Origin: an uncultured Opitutales bacterium
GTDB lineage: Bacteria > Verrucomicrobiota > Verrucomicrobiia > Opitutales > Intestinicryptomonadaceae
Length of the DNA: 52,746 nucleotides
Reading direction: 5' to 3'
Assembly: GCA_900547395.1 (NCBI GenBank)
Contig: URGP01000016.1
Location: 1-52,746, forward strand
Shown here: piece after piece, positions 16,099 through 25,441 of the stretch
Position numbering within the stretch: the stretch's first letter is position 1
Layout of the letters: every line of letters begins with the position of its first letter
Translations under genes and position numbers: made by a program
Notes under the pieces: model-generated
The model's database searches: none
What the model was told of the DNA's origin: nothing
Seen by the model: the letters and a program-made list of their open reading frames with translations, nothing else

Positions 16099-18765
16099 AT
16101 GAAAAATCCACTTAATTGTTTAAAGGAATTTAAATCTTTGTCTTCGGGCAAATCGGGTTATATTTACAGTTTAAAAGAGCTTGAAAAGCAGGGCATCGGC
16201 AATTTGAAGAGATTGCCCGTAAGCATAAAAATCGTTCTTGAAAGCGTGCTTCGCAACTGCGACGGGGTTTTGGCAAATGAAGGCGACGTAAAGCGTTTGG
16301 CAAATTGGAACGCAAAACAGCCGGGCGACTATGAAGTGCCTTTTGTCGTTTCGCGAATTGTATTGCAGGATTTTACGGGCGTTCCCCTTTTGGTGGATTT
16401 GGCGGCAATGCGCGACGCCGCAGCGCGACAGGGCAAAGACCCATCGGTTGTCGAGCCTCTTGTTCCCGTTGATTTGGTTGTGGACCACTCCGTACAAATG
16501 GATAGCGCGGGCAGTGCAAATTCTTACAACATCAATTTGGACTTGGAATTTAAGCGCAATTCTGAGCGTTATGAATTTTTGAAATGGGGTCAGCAGGCGT
16601 TTAAGACGTTTTCAGTGGTTCCCCCGTCAACAGGAATTATCCACCAGGTAAATTTGGAATATCTCGCAAGGCTTGTTTTTGAAAGCCAAGTCGATGGCAA
16701 GACTTTGTTCTATCCCGACACTCTCGTAGGCACGGATTCGCATACGACAATGATTAACGGCTTGGGTGTTGTCGGCTGGGGTGTGGGCGGCATTGAGGCG
16801 GAAGCGGGAATGCTGGGTCAGCCTGTTTCATTCAAAGTTCCCGAAGTCATCGGCGTGCGCGTTTTCGGAAAGTTAAATGACGGCGTGAGCGCGACGGACA
16901 TCGCCCTTACCGTGACGCAGATTTTAAGAAACGAAAAAGTCGTAGGCAAGTTCGTCGAATTTTTCGGCGAAGGTGCGAAGATGCTTCCGCTTGCAGACAG
17001 GGCGACAATCGCAAACATGGCTCCCGAATACGGGGCTACGATGGGCTACTTCCCCGTCGATGAAAAAACGCTGGAATACATGCGCCTTTCGGGCAGGAGC
17101 GAAGAGCAAATTTCGCTCATCAAAGACTATTTTGAAGAGCAGGGCATATTCGGCATCCGCGAAGACGGTGAATGCGACTACACGAAAGTTGTCGATTTGG
17201 ACTTGTCGAAAATACGCCCGTGCGTCGCGGGTCATAAACGCCCGCAGGACAGGATAGAATTGCCCGATTTGAAAAAGAGCGTTTCCGCGCTTTTGGAGCA
17301 GTCGGGGAAAAGCTCTTCCCAAAAAGTTTCCACCAACAAGGGCGAAATTTCAAACGGAAGCGTTTTGATTGCCGCAATCACAAGCTGCACGAACACTTCA
17401 AACCCGTCGGTGATAATCGCGGCGGCGTTGCTTGCAAAGAAGGCGTGCGAATTCGGATTGAAGCCTCCGAGCTATGTAAAGACTTCGTTCGCTCCAGGGT
17501 CGAGGGTGGTTTCCGACTATCTCGAATGCGCGGGTCTGCAAAAATATTTGGATGAAATCGGATTTAATCTCGCGGGCTATGGGTGTGCGACTTGTATCGG
17601 AAATTCGGGACCTCTTGAAGAAAGCGTCTCGAAAGCGGTCAAGGAAAACGATTTGCTTTGCGCGAGCGTTTTGAGCGGCAACCGCAATTTTGAAGCCCGC
17701 GTCCATGCGCAAATCAAGGCGAATTATTTGATGAGCCCTCAGCTTGTCGTGGCTTTCGCTCTTGCGGGCAGGGTCGATATTGACATGGAAAGCGAGCCTG
17801 TCGGCGTTTCAAAAGACGGCAAGGCTGTTTATTTGAAGGATATAATGCCTTCAAGCAGGGAAGTCGAAGAGTGCATGGCAAACTGCATAAAAAAAGAGAT
17901 GTTTGCAAAACGCTACTCTGACATGTCGGGCCCCAAGCTTTGGCAGGCTGTCGAAAGCCCCGAAGGTGCGCTTTACAAGTGGAACGAAAAAAGCACTTAC
18001 ATTCAAAATCCGCCGTTCTTTGACGCTTTCACCATGGGCGATACGACCTTGCCCGGCTTGAATTCCTTGCGCGCGCTTGCAATTTTCGGGGATTCTGTCA
18101 CTACCGACCACATTTCCCCCGCGGGGTCGATTTTGCCCGAAAGCCCTGCAGGCAAATATTTGCGCGAAAACGGCGTGGAAGTGAAGGACTTTAATTCCTT
18201 CGGTTCGAGGCGCGGCAATGACAGGGTAATGGCGCGCGGAACTTTCGCAAACGTAAGAATTAAAAACCTGATTGCAGGCGGCGTTGAAGGCGGCTACACG
18301 AAAATCGACGGAGAAGGCGAAAATGTTTACATTTTTGACGCATGCCAAGCTTATGCGGCTCAAAACCGTGGGCTTATTGTTTTCGGCGGGCGCGACTACG
18401 GCATGGGGTCTTCGCGCGACTGGGCGGCAAAGGGTACGTCTTTGCTTGGGGTTCGCGCTGTTGTGGCAAAGTCTTTTGAAAGAATACACCGCAGCAATCT
18501 TATTGGAATGGGCATCCTTCCCTTTGAGTTCGCGTCAGGAGAGGACGCTTCAACGCTTAAGCTTGACGGCACTGAAACTTTCTCGATTTCCGGTTTGGAA
18601 GGCGGCATAACGCCTGCTATGAGCGCGAAGCTTAAAATCGAGCGCAAGGATGGAACTGTCGATTTTGCAAATCTGCTCCTTAGAATTGACACGCCCGTTG
18701 AAGTTGAATACTACAAGCGTGGCGGCATTTTGCCGTATGTCCTCAAAAAGATTTTGGAAAAATAA
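16099..18765 (+). CDS. acnA: Aconitate hydratase A
   Basis: An 888-residue cytoplasmic [4Fe-4S] enzyme interconverting citrate and isocitrate in the TCA cycle. The cluster cysteines are C430 ([10 protein letters not shown]), C496 and C499 ([12 protein letters not shown]), with the spacing of E. coli Acn[21 protein letters not shown] near residues 214-233 and the C-terminal swivel domain with [18 protein letters not shown] and [10 protein letters not shown] are all present. Full length and intact. It is six bases upstream of a STAS-domain gene, so they may share a transcript. Confidence 0.97.
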   Translation: MKNPLNCLKEFKSLSSGKSGYIYSLKELEKQGIGNLKRLPVSIKIVLESVLRNCDGVLANEGDVKRLANWNAKQPGDYEVPFVVSRIVLQDFTGVPLLVDLAAMRDAAARQGKDPSVVEPLVPVDLVVDHSVQMDSAGSANSYNINLDLEFKRNSERYEFLKWGQQAFKTFSVVPPSTGIIHQVNLEYLARLVFESQVDGKTLFYPDTLVGTDSHTTMINGLGVVGWGVGGIEAEAGMLGQPVSFKVPEVIGVRVFGKLNDGVSATDIALTVTQILRNEKVVGKFVEFFGEGAKMLPLADRATIANMAPEYGATMGYFPVDEKTLEYMRLSGRSEEQISLIKDYFEEQGIFGIREDGECDYTKVVDLDLSKIRPCVAGHKRPQDRIELPDLKKSVSALLEQSGKSSSQKVSTNKGEISNGSVLIAAITSCTNTSNPSVIIAAALLAKKACEFGLKPPSYVKTSFAPGSRVVSDYLECAGLQKYLDEIGFNLAGYGCATCIGNSGPLEESVSKAVKENDLLCASVLSGNRNFEARVHAQIKANYLMSPQLVVAFALAGRVDIDMESEPVGVSKDGKAVYLKDIMPSSREVEECMANCIKKEMFAKRYSDMSGPKLWQAVESPEGALYKWNEKSTYIQNPPFFDAFTMGDTTLPGLNSLRALAIFGDSVTTDHISPAGSILPESPAGKYLRENGVEVKDFNSFGSRRGNDRVMARGTFANVRIKNLIAGGVEGGYTKIDGEGENVYIFDACQAYAAQNRGLIVFGGRDYGMGSSRDWAAKGTSLLGVRAVVAKSFERIHRSNLIGMGILPFEFASGEDASTLKLDGTETFSISGLEGGITPAMSAKLKIERKDGTVDFANLLLRIDTPVEVEYYKRGGILPYVLKKILEK

Positions 18766-18771
18766 AAACCT

Positions 18772-19260
18772 ATGGAGAACTCCGCAAAATATTTGGTCAA
18801 GATTGATTCCTGCAAGGCTTGCTTGGAGGTTGTAGGTCGCGCCACATATTTGAACTGCAAGCCTGTCGGGGAGTTTTTCGACTTTGCGCAGTCGCGCGGT
18901 TGCGACGAGTTTTTCATTGATTTTTCAAAATGCACCGGAATGGACAGCACCTTTATGGGCATGATTGCAGGTCTTGCCTTAAAGCTTGCAAAAAACGGCA
19001 AGCCTGACGCCGTAAATCTCTGCTCTTTGGAGGGGCGCAATTTGGAGCTTATTGAAAATCTCGGTCTTGACAGCATCGTGAAGATTTCTGACTGCGCGGA
19101 TTTTAATTCTGGCAGGGAAGGCTTGACGCCAAATCCCGTTTCAAAGCCTGAAATATTGGACGCCCACAAAAATCTGATAGAGGCAAATCCCGCAAACGCG
19201 AAAGACTTTCAGGACATTGTAAAGTTTATGCAAAAAGAGTTGGAGCGCGGCGGCCAATGA
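18772..19260 (+). CDS. STAS-domain protein, anti-sigma-factor-antagonist-like
   Basis: A 162-residue cytoplasmic protein. Residues 8-105 form a STAS domain; DFSKCTGMDSTFMG (about 50-63) carries S59, the position phosphorylated in SpoIIAA/RsbV proteins. The C-terminal 50 residues form a short helical extension not usual in simple antagonists. It overlaps the next gene, an RsbU-like phosphatase, by four bases (ATGA), the classic pairing of a partner-switching module in which the phosphatase reactivates the STAS protein. The third partner, an RsbW-type kinase or anti-sigma factor, is not in the window. Confidence 0.83.
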   Translation: MENSAKYLVKIDSCKACLEVVGRATYLNCKPVGEFFDFAQSRGCDEFFIDFSKCTGMDSTFMGMIAGLALKLAKNGKPDAVNLCSLEGRNLELIENLGLDSIVKISDCADFNSGREGLTPNPVSKPEILDAHKNLIEANPANAKDFQDIVKFMQKELERGGQ

Positions 19261-20693
19261 CGACGGGAGCTTACTGCACGGTTTTGGTTTTTGCAATACT
19301 CTTTGCGTGGATGTTGTGGCGCAAAGACAAGGAAGTGCACGATCTTAGAAAAGAGCTTGAATCGGTTGGCGAAGAAAACGACATCGTGCTTGACTTCATG
19401 CACAAAATCGTTGCCGAAGTCGCTTCGGGGGCTGACAAGCACTCGGTGTATTTGCGCATTTTGCGCTCGGTCACTTTGGCTTGCGGCGCGACGAGCGCGT
19501 GCATTTACGAGCGTAACTCAAAAAATAATTTGGTGGCTGTCGAAAGCGACGGCTTGTTCCCGCCCCAGCGCGAGATAAATCCGCTAATGCTGAAAACCGC
19601 AAGATCGAGGGCGGATTTCATAGACAAAATTTTAAAGGGCGAGGAGCTTGAGCCCTATGAAGGCATAATCGGGCAGGCGTCGGAAAGCGGCGAGCCTGTT
19701 TTCATCAAGCGCGCGGAAAGCAGTGCAAGGGTTGTAAACCACAAGGACGCGGCTTTGAGAATTACCTCGATTATGGCAATTCCGATGATGTTCAGGGGCG
19801 AGTTTTACGGCGTTTTGGCGTTGGCAAACCCGATAGGCGGCGAGTATTTTTCAGATCTCGATTTTTCCATCGCTTGCTCCATTGCCGACCAGTCCGCGCT
19901 TTCTCTTTACAGCATAAACGCCTTTAACCAGCTTGTCGAAAAGAGCAAAATGGATAGCGACCTGACTCTTGCAAAAAGCGTGCAAAGCTACATTCTCCCC
20001 GAAAAATTGTGCAGCATAAACGGTTTTGACAGCGCGGCAAGATATATGCCCCAACAGAAAGTCGGAGGGGATTTTTACGACACCTTTGATTTGGGCAGTG
20101 GGAAAATCGGGGCGGTTATCGGCGATGTTTCGGGAAAGGGCGTTTCAGCCGCAATCATTATGGCGATATGCCAGTCAAAACTGCGCTATTTGGCAAGCCG
20201 TTATTCTTCGCCATCCGAAACGCTGAAAGCACTTAATTCCGAAATGGTGGTTGCAATGCGTTCCGATATGTTCGTCACAATGGTTTACGCAATTTTCGAC
20301 ACCACCAAAAATAAGGTGTCTATTGCGAGGGCGGGGCATGAGAAGCCTCTTGTTTTCAGCGCGGAAGCAGGCGTTGCGGACTTTGTGAAGTCGAAGGGCA
20401 TTGCAATCGGAATGGTTTCTTCCGAAATTTTTGATTGCGCGATTTACGACGTGGAGCGACCGTTCGGCGTTGGGGACGTGATGATGCTTTATTCGGACGG
20501 AGTGACCGAAGCCGTAAATCCCGACGGCGAAGAATTTTCAACGGGGCGTTTGAAAAACGTTCTCGAAAAAACCGCGTCGCTTGCGGCGGACGAGATAAAC
20601 GAATTTGTAACGCGCGAAGTCGCAAAATTCTCCTGCAAATCGCGTCCGACGGACGACGATTTCACTCTTCTTACAATAAAGCGCGTTGGTTGA
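19257..20693 (+). CDS. Membrane-anchored GAF plus PP2C (RsbU/SpoIIE-type) serine phosphatase
   Basis: A 478-residue signalling phosphatase. A hydrophobic segment at residues 5-22 anchors it, a short coiled coil follows, then a GAF-type sensory domain (about 45-225; IMAIPMMFRGEFYGVLALAN is typical). The PP2C domain begins near 240: KVGGDFYD and GDVSGKGVSAA supply metal-binding aspartates, and YSDGVTEAVNPDGEEF the C-terminal site. Its expected substrate is a phosphorylated STAS protein, very likely the overlapping upstream gene product. The ligand of the GAF domain is unknown. Confidence 0.9.
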   Translation: MTTGAYCTVLVFAILFAWMLWRKDKEVHDLRKELESVGEENDIVLDFMHKIVAEVASGADKHSVYLRILRSVTLACGATSACIYERNSKNNLVAVESDGLFPPQREINPLMLKTARSRADFIDKILKGEELEPYEGIIGQASESGEPVFIKRAESSARVVNHKDAALRITSIMAIPMMFRGEFYGVLALANPIGGEYFSDLDFSIACSIADQSALSLYSINAFNQLVEKSKMDSDLTLAKSVQSYILPEKLCSINGFDSAARYMPQQKVGGDFYDTFDLGSGKIGAVIGDVSGKGVSAAIIMAICQSKLRYLASRYSSPSETLKALNSEMVVAMRSDMFVTMVYAIFDTTKNKVSIARAGHEKPLVFSAEAGVADFVKSKGIAIGMVSSEIFDCAIYDVERPFGVGDVMMLYSDGVTEAVNPDGEEFSTGRLKNVLEKTASLAADEINEFVTREVAKFSCKSRPTDDDFTLLTIKRVG

Positions 20694-20734
20694 TTTTTTT
20701 TTAGTTAAAACTCAAAATAGAATGGATAAACATT

Positions 20735-21043
20735 ATGCCGGGTGTAGGTAAATTATTGAAACAGGCTCAGAAAATGCAAAAGGCAATGGAGGCGGTTCAA
20801 GCCGACTTGTCCGCAAAGGAAATAGAAGTGTCGTCGGGCGGCGGCGCGGTTAAAGTCGTGGTTGACGGGCATGGCGCGGTAAAAAGCTTGAAGCTTGACG
20901 GAGAGTTTTTGAAAGAGGGCGCGGAAGTTGTCGAAAGCGCGATTTTGGAAGCCATAAACGAGGCTTGCGCAAAGGCAAAGAGCGAAAGCGAAGCCGAAAT
21001 GTCGAAAATCACGGGCGGATTTTCAATGCCCGGCTTATTCTGA
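20735..21043 (+). CDS. YbaB/EbfC nucleoid-associated protein
   Basis: A 102-residue DNA-binding protein of the YbaB/EbfC family. The N-terminal helix (LLKQAQKMQKAMEAVQADL) is followed by beta strands with SSGGGAVKVVVDGHGAVKSL and a C-terminal helix. YbaB usually sits directly before recR, as here (4-base gap), and this conserved pair is often associated with dnaX, which is absent from the window. Confidence 0.93.
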   Translation: MPGVGKLLKQAQKMQKAMEAVQADLSAKEIEVSSGGGAVKVVVDGHGAVKSLKLDGEFLKEGAEVVESAILEAINEACAKAKSESEAEMSKITGGFSMPGLF

Positions 21044-21047
21044 TTGA

Positions 21048-21644
21048 ATGAACAAGGCGTTTGAAAGTTTGTGCGCAAGTTTTGCGCGGCTTCCAGGCAT
21101 GGGGCGCAAGAGCGCGGAGCGTGCCGCGCTTCATCTTGCTTTTGCCGACAGAAAGCAGGCGGAGATTTTGATTGAAAATCTGCGCCGCGCGCTCGACGTT
21201 CTCACGCCTTGCCCCAAATGTTGCGGGATTTCCGAAAACAACGCCCTTTGCGAAATTTGTTCCGACTCTTCCCGCAATCTTTCGAGCGTTTGTTTGGTGG
21301 AGACTGCCGCCGACATGGCTGCCATCGAAAAATCGGGGGCATGGAGAGGGTCTTATCATGTTTTGGGCGGAAAAATATCGCCCATAAAAAACATAACTCC
21401 AAACGATTTAAATTTCAAATTTCTTGAAGAACGGGCACAGAGGGGCGAAATTTCGGAAATTGTTTTGGCTCTTTCAAACGACATGGAAGGCGAGGCGACT
21501 TGCCATTACATCTCCAAGGCTATTGCCGAAAAGTTCGGAATAAGCCTTTCGAGAATAGGTTTCGGTCTTCCGAACGGAAGCCAGCTTGGCTTTGCCGATA
21601 CGGGAACGATAAAAAGCGCGCTTGCATCTCGCAAGGTCTTTTAG
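21048..21644 (+). CDS. recR: Recombination protein RecR
   Basis: A 198-residue protein of the RecFOR gap-repair pathway. The helix-hairpin-helix is at LPGMGRKSAERAALHL (residues about 14-29), the four-cysteine zinc finger is CPKCCGISENNALCEIC (about 57-73), and the Toprim domain begins at CLVETAADMAAIE. Length and order match the family. It ends 11 bases before the uppP start. Confidence 0.96.
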   Translation: MNKAFESLCASFARLPGMGRKSAERAALHLAFADRKQAEILIENLRRALDVLTPCPKCCGISENNALCEICSDSSRNLSSVCLVETAADMAAIEKSGAWRGSYHVLGGKISPIKNITPNDLNFKFLEERAQRGEISEIVLALSNDMEGEATCHYISKAIAEKFGISLSRIGFGLPNGSQLGFADTGTIKSALASRKVF

Positions 21645-21655
21645 AATGGTTTGCC

Positions 21656-22672
21656 ATGAGATTTTTACTTATCCTTTTTTTTATACTTTCGCCCGCTTTT
21701 TTGTTTTCCCAATCCGTTGAAATTTCGGGGAATGAGCCTGAAATAAAGGCAGAGGAATTGGTCGTTTTTGAAAGCCCCATGTCGAACTTTGACGGTGCGG
21801 TTTTGGGGCTTGTTGAGGGGCTTACGGAGTTTCTTCCCGTATCCTCCACGGGGCATTTGATTCTTGCGGGAAATCTCTTGGGGCTAAATTCCGACGAGCC
21901 TGCCGTTGACGGAAACGGCAAGTTCATAAAAAGCGAAAACGGCGACGGATATTACACTGTAAAAGACGCTGTTGACGCGTATTGCATTGTAATACAGATT
22001 GCCGCGATTGCCGCTGTTTTGTTCGTGTATTGGAAAGATGTTTCAAGCATGCTCCTGGGGCTTGTCGGCAAGAGCGTTGTAGGCTTTAAGCTTTTTCGCA
22101 ACTTGACTGTGGCGTTTATTCCCGCGCTTTTTGCGGGGCTTTTGCTGCATAAGGTAATTGAATCTTATTTGTTTTCTGTCTGGCCCGTTATTTACGCGCT
22201 TATTATGGGCGCGCTTGCGATGTTTTTTGTGCAGGACAAATACGGCAAGTCTTTCAATACCGCAACCCGCGCTGTCGAGCTTCACGAATTGTCGGTAAAA
22301 AAATCTTTTATTGTAGGGCTGTTTCAATGTATTGCGCTATGGCCCGGCACAAGCAGATCGATGGTTACCATCATCGGCGCGTATGCGGTTGGGCTAAGAC
22401 CGGTGGAGGCGGCGAAATTCAGTTTTCTGCTTGGGCTTATAACGCTTTCTGCCGCAAGCGTTTTCAAAATTTATTCAGACGGGGTTAATATGTTTGCGGC
22501 TCTGCCTGTAATGCCTCTTGCAATAGGCTTTGTAGTTGCGTTTGCAAGTTCGGTTGTTGCGGCTAAATGGCTTGTCGGATTTTTAAACCGAAGGGGGCTT
22601 GCGCCTTTTGCGTGGTACAGAATTTTACTTGCGGCTATTCTTGTCGCATATTTTTACTTTAATGCTTTTTGA
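21656..22672 (+). CDS. uppP: Undecaprenyl-diphosphatase (UppP/BacA) with N-terminal extension
   Basis: A 338-residue integral membrane enzyme that dephosphorylates undecaprenyl diphosphate to recycle the cell-wall lipid carrier. EGLTEFLPVSSTGH (residues 54-67) and WPGTSRSMVTI are the two catalytic motifs. ATG 21656 is chosen because upstream in-frame sequence overlaps recR. Relative to the usual 270 residues it has about 45 additional N-terminal residues, starting with a signal-peptide-like segment (FLLILFFILSPAFLFSQS), and a Gly/Asp-rich insertion of about 25 residues after the first motif. Both extras are unusual for the family. It overlaps the next gene by 11 bases. Confidence 0.93.
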   Translation: MRFLLILFFILSPAFLFSQSVEISGNEPEIKAEELVVFESPMSNFDGAVLGLVEGLTEFLPVSSTGHLILAGNLLGLNSDEPAVDGNGKFIKSENGDGYYTVKDAVDAYCIVIQIAAIAAVLFVYWKDVSSMLLGLVGKSVVGFKLFRNLTVAFIPALFAGLLLHKVIESYLFSVWPVIYALIMGALAMFFVQDKYGKSFNTATRAVELHELSVKKSFIVGLFQCIALWPGTSRSMVTIIGAYAVGLRPVEAAKFSFLLGLITLSAASVFKIYSDGVNMFAALPVMPLAIGFVVAFASSVVAAKWLVGFLNRRGLAPFAWYRILLAAILVAYFYFNAF

Positions 22673-23531
22673 CGCACATACGCATTGGTATCCTCAGGAC
22701 ATGTCGCTTGACCCGTCCTCTTGGGCTGCGCAAAACGGGGAATTGCATTGGGGCGCGCTCATGGGCAGGCGACCTGATTTAAAGCCGAGTTTGCAGTCGT
22801 TTCCGAGCATTGACGATTTTTTGCGCAAAATGGACGAGGCGCAAGTCGAGAGGGCGGCAATTCAAGGCTGGTATTTTTTGCGCTTGGAAAGTTGCAGGCA
22901 TTGGAATTTGCAGACGGCAAAAGCCATCGAGAGGCACAGGGACAGGCTTTCGGCACTGGCATCTGTAAATTGCGCAGAAAAAGGTTTTGAGAAAGTTTTG
23001 CGGGAAGCTTTCGATATGGGGTTTTCGGGCGTTGGCGAGCTTCATGACGGCGTTCAGGGGTTTGGCTTCGACACTCCCGAATTTGACGAATTATGCCGCT
23101 TTTGCGGGGAGCATGGCTGGTGCGTGTCTTTGCATTTGTCGGACTTTCGCACAAAGGATTATCCAAACAAGGTTTTGACCCGCAATTCTTCTGCTTACGA
23201 GGCGGCAAGGCGAAACGGCAAAACAAAATTCTTGTTTGCCCATTTTGGCGGCGGCGATGTTTTTGAGCAGAATTTCAGCCCGCCTTCCAACGTTTATTAC
23301 GATTGCGCCGCAAACACTTTTTTATATGGAATTAAAGCCTACGAGAAATTGCCTGAAAGCGTCCTTAAAAAAATCGCGTTCGGCTCCGACTATCCGCTCA
23401 GGCTCTATCCGCGCAAGTTTAAGGTTGCGGAAATGCGCGAGTTTGCAAAAGAAAATCTTGCGGCAATTCCGCAAGATTTTATCGAAAGCTTTTCCTGCGG
23501 AAATTTCCGCAATCTCATTGCTCTTCCCTGA
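22662..23531 (+). CDS. TIM-barrel amidohydrolase-like metal hydrolase
   Basis: A 289-residue protein of the amidohydrolase-2/TatD-like superfamily. FDAHTHWYP near the N-terminus gives the HxH metal ligands, HFGGGD supplies a later histidine and GSDYPLR the C-terminal aspartate; VGELHDG and SLHLSDF lie on intervening strands. ATG 22662 starts within the uppP gene and gives a start right at the HxH motif. The substrate is unknown; DNase (TatD) or decarboxylase/lactonase activity are both possible. It overlaps the convergent hisD gene by 17 bases. Confidence 0.8.
   Translation: MLFDAHTHWYPQDMSLDPSSWAAQNGELHWGALMGRRPDLKPSLQSFPSIDDFLRKMDEAQVERAAIQGWYFLRLESCRHWNLQTAKAIERHRDRLSALASVNCAEKGFEKVLREAFDMGFSGVGELHDGVQGFGFDTPEFDELCRFCGEHGWCVSLHLSDFRTKDYPNKVLTRNSSAYEAARRNGKTKFLFAHFGGGDVFEQNFSPPSNVYYDCAANTFLYGIKAYEKLPESVLKKIAFGSDYPLRLYPRKFKVAEMREFAKENLAAIPQDFIESFSCGNFRNLIALP
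23457..23475 (-). terminator. Probable hisD terminator inside the convergent gene
   Basis: CTTGCGG/CCGCAAG hairpin with 5-base loop. On the minus strand it is followed by ATTTTCTTTT and sits 40 bases past the hisD stop; on the plus strand ATTTTATC follows, so weak bidirectional action is possible. It lies in the coding region of the amidohydrolase. Confidence 0.45.
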
Positions 23532-24813
23532 TGAAAAGGCTGTTGCCGTGCGCGTCGAGCGACTCCATTTTTGAGAACGCCTTGACGGTCGGCCGCGCTT
23601 TTTTTATTGATTTTGCGTCGTATCTCACGACGGAGGAGCGGCGCATGAAGTCAACGAGCTGCAAGCCGCTCGAAAATCTGCCAGTCCTTCCCGTAGGCAA
23701 GGTGTGGCTTGGACCTGCCGTAAAGTCGCCCAAAACTGTCGGGGTCATTTCCGTTTGCAGGATTGCTCCCGCTGTGGTGATTGCCTTTGTTAGGGTTTCT
23801 ATTTTGCTTTTTTCGACCTGCAATTCAAGGTGTTCGGGGGCGATGAAGTTTGCGGCTTGCACTGCCGCTTCGAGGTTTGGCACGAAGATTACAAAGCATC
23901 CGTTTCCGATTATTTTTGCGAGCTTGTCGGCGTGCGAAAGCGGCTTTGACTGCCTCTTTAATTCGCTCGGGATTTCTTCGACAAGCTTTTTTGAGGTTGT
24001 TGCAAGGTAAATTTTTTCTTTGCCGCTGCCGTGTTCGGCTTGCGAAAGCAAGTCTGCCGCGACGTTCTTTGCGGTTGCGGTTTCGTCGGCTATAATCATT
24101 ACTTCGCTCGGACCCGGGAGCAAGTCAACGCCCGCTTCCCCGAAGAGTCTGCGCTTGGCTTCCATCACAAAAGCGTTGCCAGGTCCGAAAAGCTTTTCGA
24201 CCTGCCTTATTGTTTTTGTGCCATAGCCCATTGCGGCGATTGCTTGCGCCCCGCCGACTTTGTAGATTTCTTTCACTCCCGAAAAGTAAAGCGCAGTCAG
24301 AAGGTGCGCGTTTATTTTGCCTTCGGGCGACGGGGGGGTGCAGACGCATATTTCGGGGCAACCCGCGAGGTTTGCCAAAGTTGCGGTCATTACCACTGTC
24401 GATACGAGCGGAACTTGACCTCCCGGAATGTACAACCCCACGCGCTTAATCGGGTAGAAATTTTCGCCTATGATTGCGCCGTGCGGGTTTTTAGCCCTCC
24501 AATTCTTCGGCATTGTGTGCTTATGGAAAAATCTCACGCATTTAATCGCGTTTTTGATTTCCCGCTTGTCGCTTGCGGGAACTTTTTTAAGGGCGCCTTT
24601 TATTTCGTCTTCGCTAACTTTCAAAGTTTTCGGGGTGAGTGACGCCTTGTCGAACTTATGAGTGTATTCGATTAGAGCCTTGTCGCCGTTTTCTTTGATA
24701 TCGCTTAGAACTTTCTCCACTATTTCGGAGACGTCTTTTAGCTGCATTACGGGTTTTGCCGCTTCGGCGAGGCTTTTCCAGAAATTTTTTGAATTGAAGT
24801 CTAAAATTTTCAC
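23515..24813 (-). CDS. hisD: Histidinol dehydrogenase
   Basis: A 432-residue zinc enzyme catalysing the last two oxidations of histidine synthesis (histidinol to histidine). GGAQAIAAMGYGT, GPGNAFVMEAKR and GPSEVMIIAD are core family motifs; AEHGSG and the GPSHTLPTGRTGRFSSGL segment complete the active site. GTG 24813 is chosen: an ATG at 24888 would place the start inside the L31 terminator and add 25 non-family residues. No other his genes are nearby. Confidence 0.95.
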   Translation of the reverse strand: MKILDFNSKNFWKSLAEAAKPVMQLKDVSEIVEKVLSDIKENGDKALIEYTHKFDKASLTPKTLKVSEDEIKGALKKVPASDKREIKNAIKCVRFFHKHTMPKNWRAKNPHGAIIGENFYPIKRVGLYIPGGQVPLVSTVVMTATLANLAGCPEICVCTPPSPEGKINAHLLTALYFSGVKEIYKVGGAQAIAAMGYGTKTIRQVEKLFGPGNAFVMEAKRRLFGEAGVDLLPGPSEVMIIADETATAKNVAADLLSQAEHGSGKEKIYLATTSKKLVEEIPSELKRQSKPLSHADKLAKIIGNGCFVIFVPNLEAAVQAANFIAPEHLELQVEKSKIETLTKAITTAGAILQTEMTPTVLGDFTAGPSHTLPTGRTGRFSSGLQLVDFMRRSSVVRYDAKSIKKARPTVKAFSKMESLDAHGNSLFIREEQ

Positions 24814-24869
24814 GATTAAAAAAATTGCCGCATTTTGGCGCGGTTGCAACAAAATTTTGTTTGTGTAAA

Positions 24870-24896
24870 CAAAAAACGCCCGCTTCAAGCAGGCGT
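24870..24896 (-). terminator. Terminator of the L36-L31 operon
   Basis: An eight-pair hairpin (24876-24883 with 24889-24896, loop TTCAA) followed on the minus strand by six T. One pair is G-U only on the minus strand. It starts 27 bases after the L31 stop. Confidence 0.85.
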
Positions 24897-24922
24897 CGGT
24901 TTAAAAGCATGAAAGTAGAAAA

Positions 24923-25171
24923 TTATGCGCGGCGGCGACCGAACTTCTTTTGGAACTTTTCAACGCGACCGGCGGTGTCAACGAAGCGTTTTTCACCCGT
25001 GTATGCGGGGTGAGAGTCTGCGGTGATGTCGCGCACAATCATTTGGTATTCAACGCCGTCGATGGTTTCAACCTGCTTGCTTCTCATTGTGGAGCGGGTC
25101 AAAAAACGCGCGCCTGTCGAAACGTCAACAAAGCAAACAGGCTTGTAATCTGGATGAATTTTGTCTTTCAT
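24923..25171 (-). CDS. rpmE2: 50S ribosomal protein L31, type B (zinc-free)
   Basis: An 82-residue ribosomal protein. [19 protein letters not shown] and the [26 protein letters not shown] segment match the type B form, which lacks the CxxC zinc site of type A. The ribosome site GGAGAGG precedes the ATG. It forms an operon with the L36 gene 25 bases upstream and has its own terminator. Confidence 0.96.
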   Translation of the reverse strand: MKDKIHPDYKPVCFVDVSTGARFLTRSTMRSKQVETIDGVEYQMIVRDITADSHPAYTGEKRFVDTAGRVEKFQKKFGRRRA

Positions 25172-25196
25172 TTGTAAAAACCTCTCCGTTATTTAA

Positions 25197-25322
25197 TTAA
25201 CCCTGCTTTGCCTTGTAGCGAGGATTTGTCTTGTTGATTACGTATACACGACCCTTTCTGCGCACTACTTTGCAGTCCGGATGACGGGTCTTCAAAGATT
25301 TAATGGATGATACTACTTTCAT
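25197..25322 (-). CDS. rpmJ2: 50S ribosomal protein L36, type B (YkgO-like)
   Basis: A 41-residue ribosomal protein on the minus strand. It reads [20 protein letters not shown] followed by [21 protein letters not shown], matching the YkgO/type B L36 pattern: one cysteine only, so no zinc site, and no lysine tail as in YkgO. It directly precedes type B L31, as in the E. coli ykgM-ykgO pair, though the order is reversed. In organisms with both types these forms replace the zinc ones during zinc shortage; if they are the only copies here, they are simply the standard proteins. No Zur operator was recognised. Confidence 0.93.
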   Translation of the reverse strand: MKVVSSIKSLKTRHPDCKVVRRKGRVYVINKTNPRYKAKQG

Positions 25323-25356
25323 GATTCTTCAACTTTGATTTTGAGGAAAAGTTAAA

Positions 25357-25385
25357 ACAAAATGCTATATGGCAAAATCTGTCAA
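25357..25385 (-). promoter_or_regulatory. Promoter candidate for the L36-L31 operon
   Basis: On the minus strand a perfect TTGACA (25380-25385), a 17-base spacer and TTTTGT (25357-25362, three of six matches), 35 bases before the L36 start. Confidence 0.4.
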
Positions 25386-25441
25386 GCTTTTCCGTAAATT
25401 TTCTTTATATTTTTTTTCAAATTTCCGATAAGAGCCGATTT

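Noticed and set aside
17851..18489. 212-codon minus-strand open frame
   Set aside because: Shadow of acnA, whose plus-strand coding is certain.
24031..24642. 203-codon plus-strand open frame
   Set aside because: Shadow of hisD.
24814..24888. Longer N-terminus for hisD
   Set aside because: It would start inside the L31 terminator hairpin and adds residues absent from the family.
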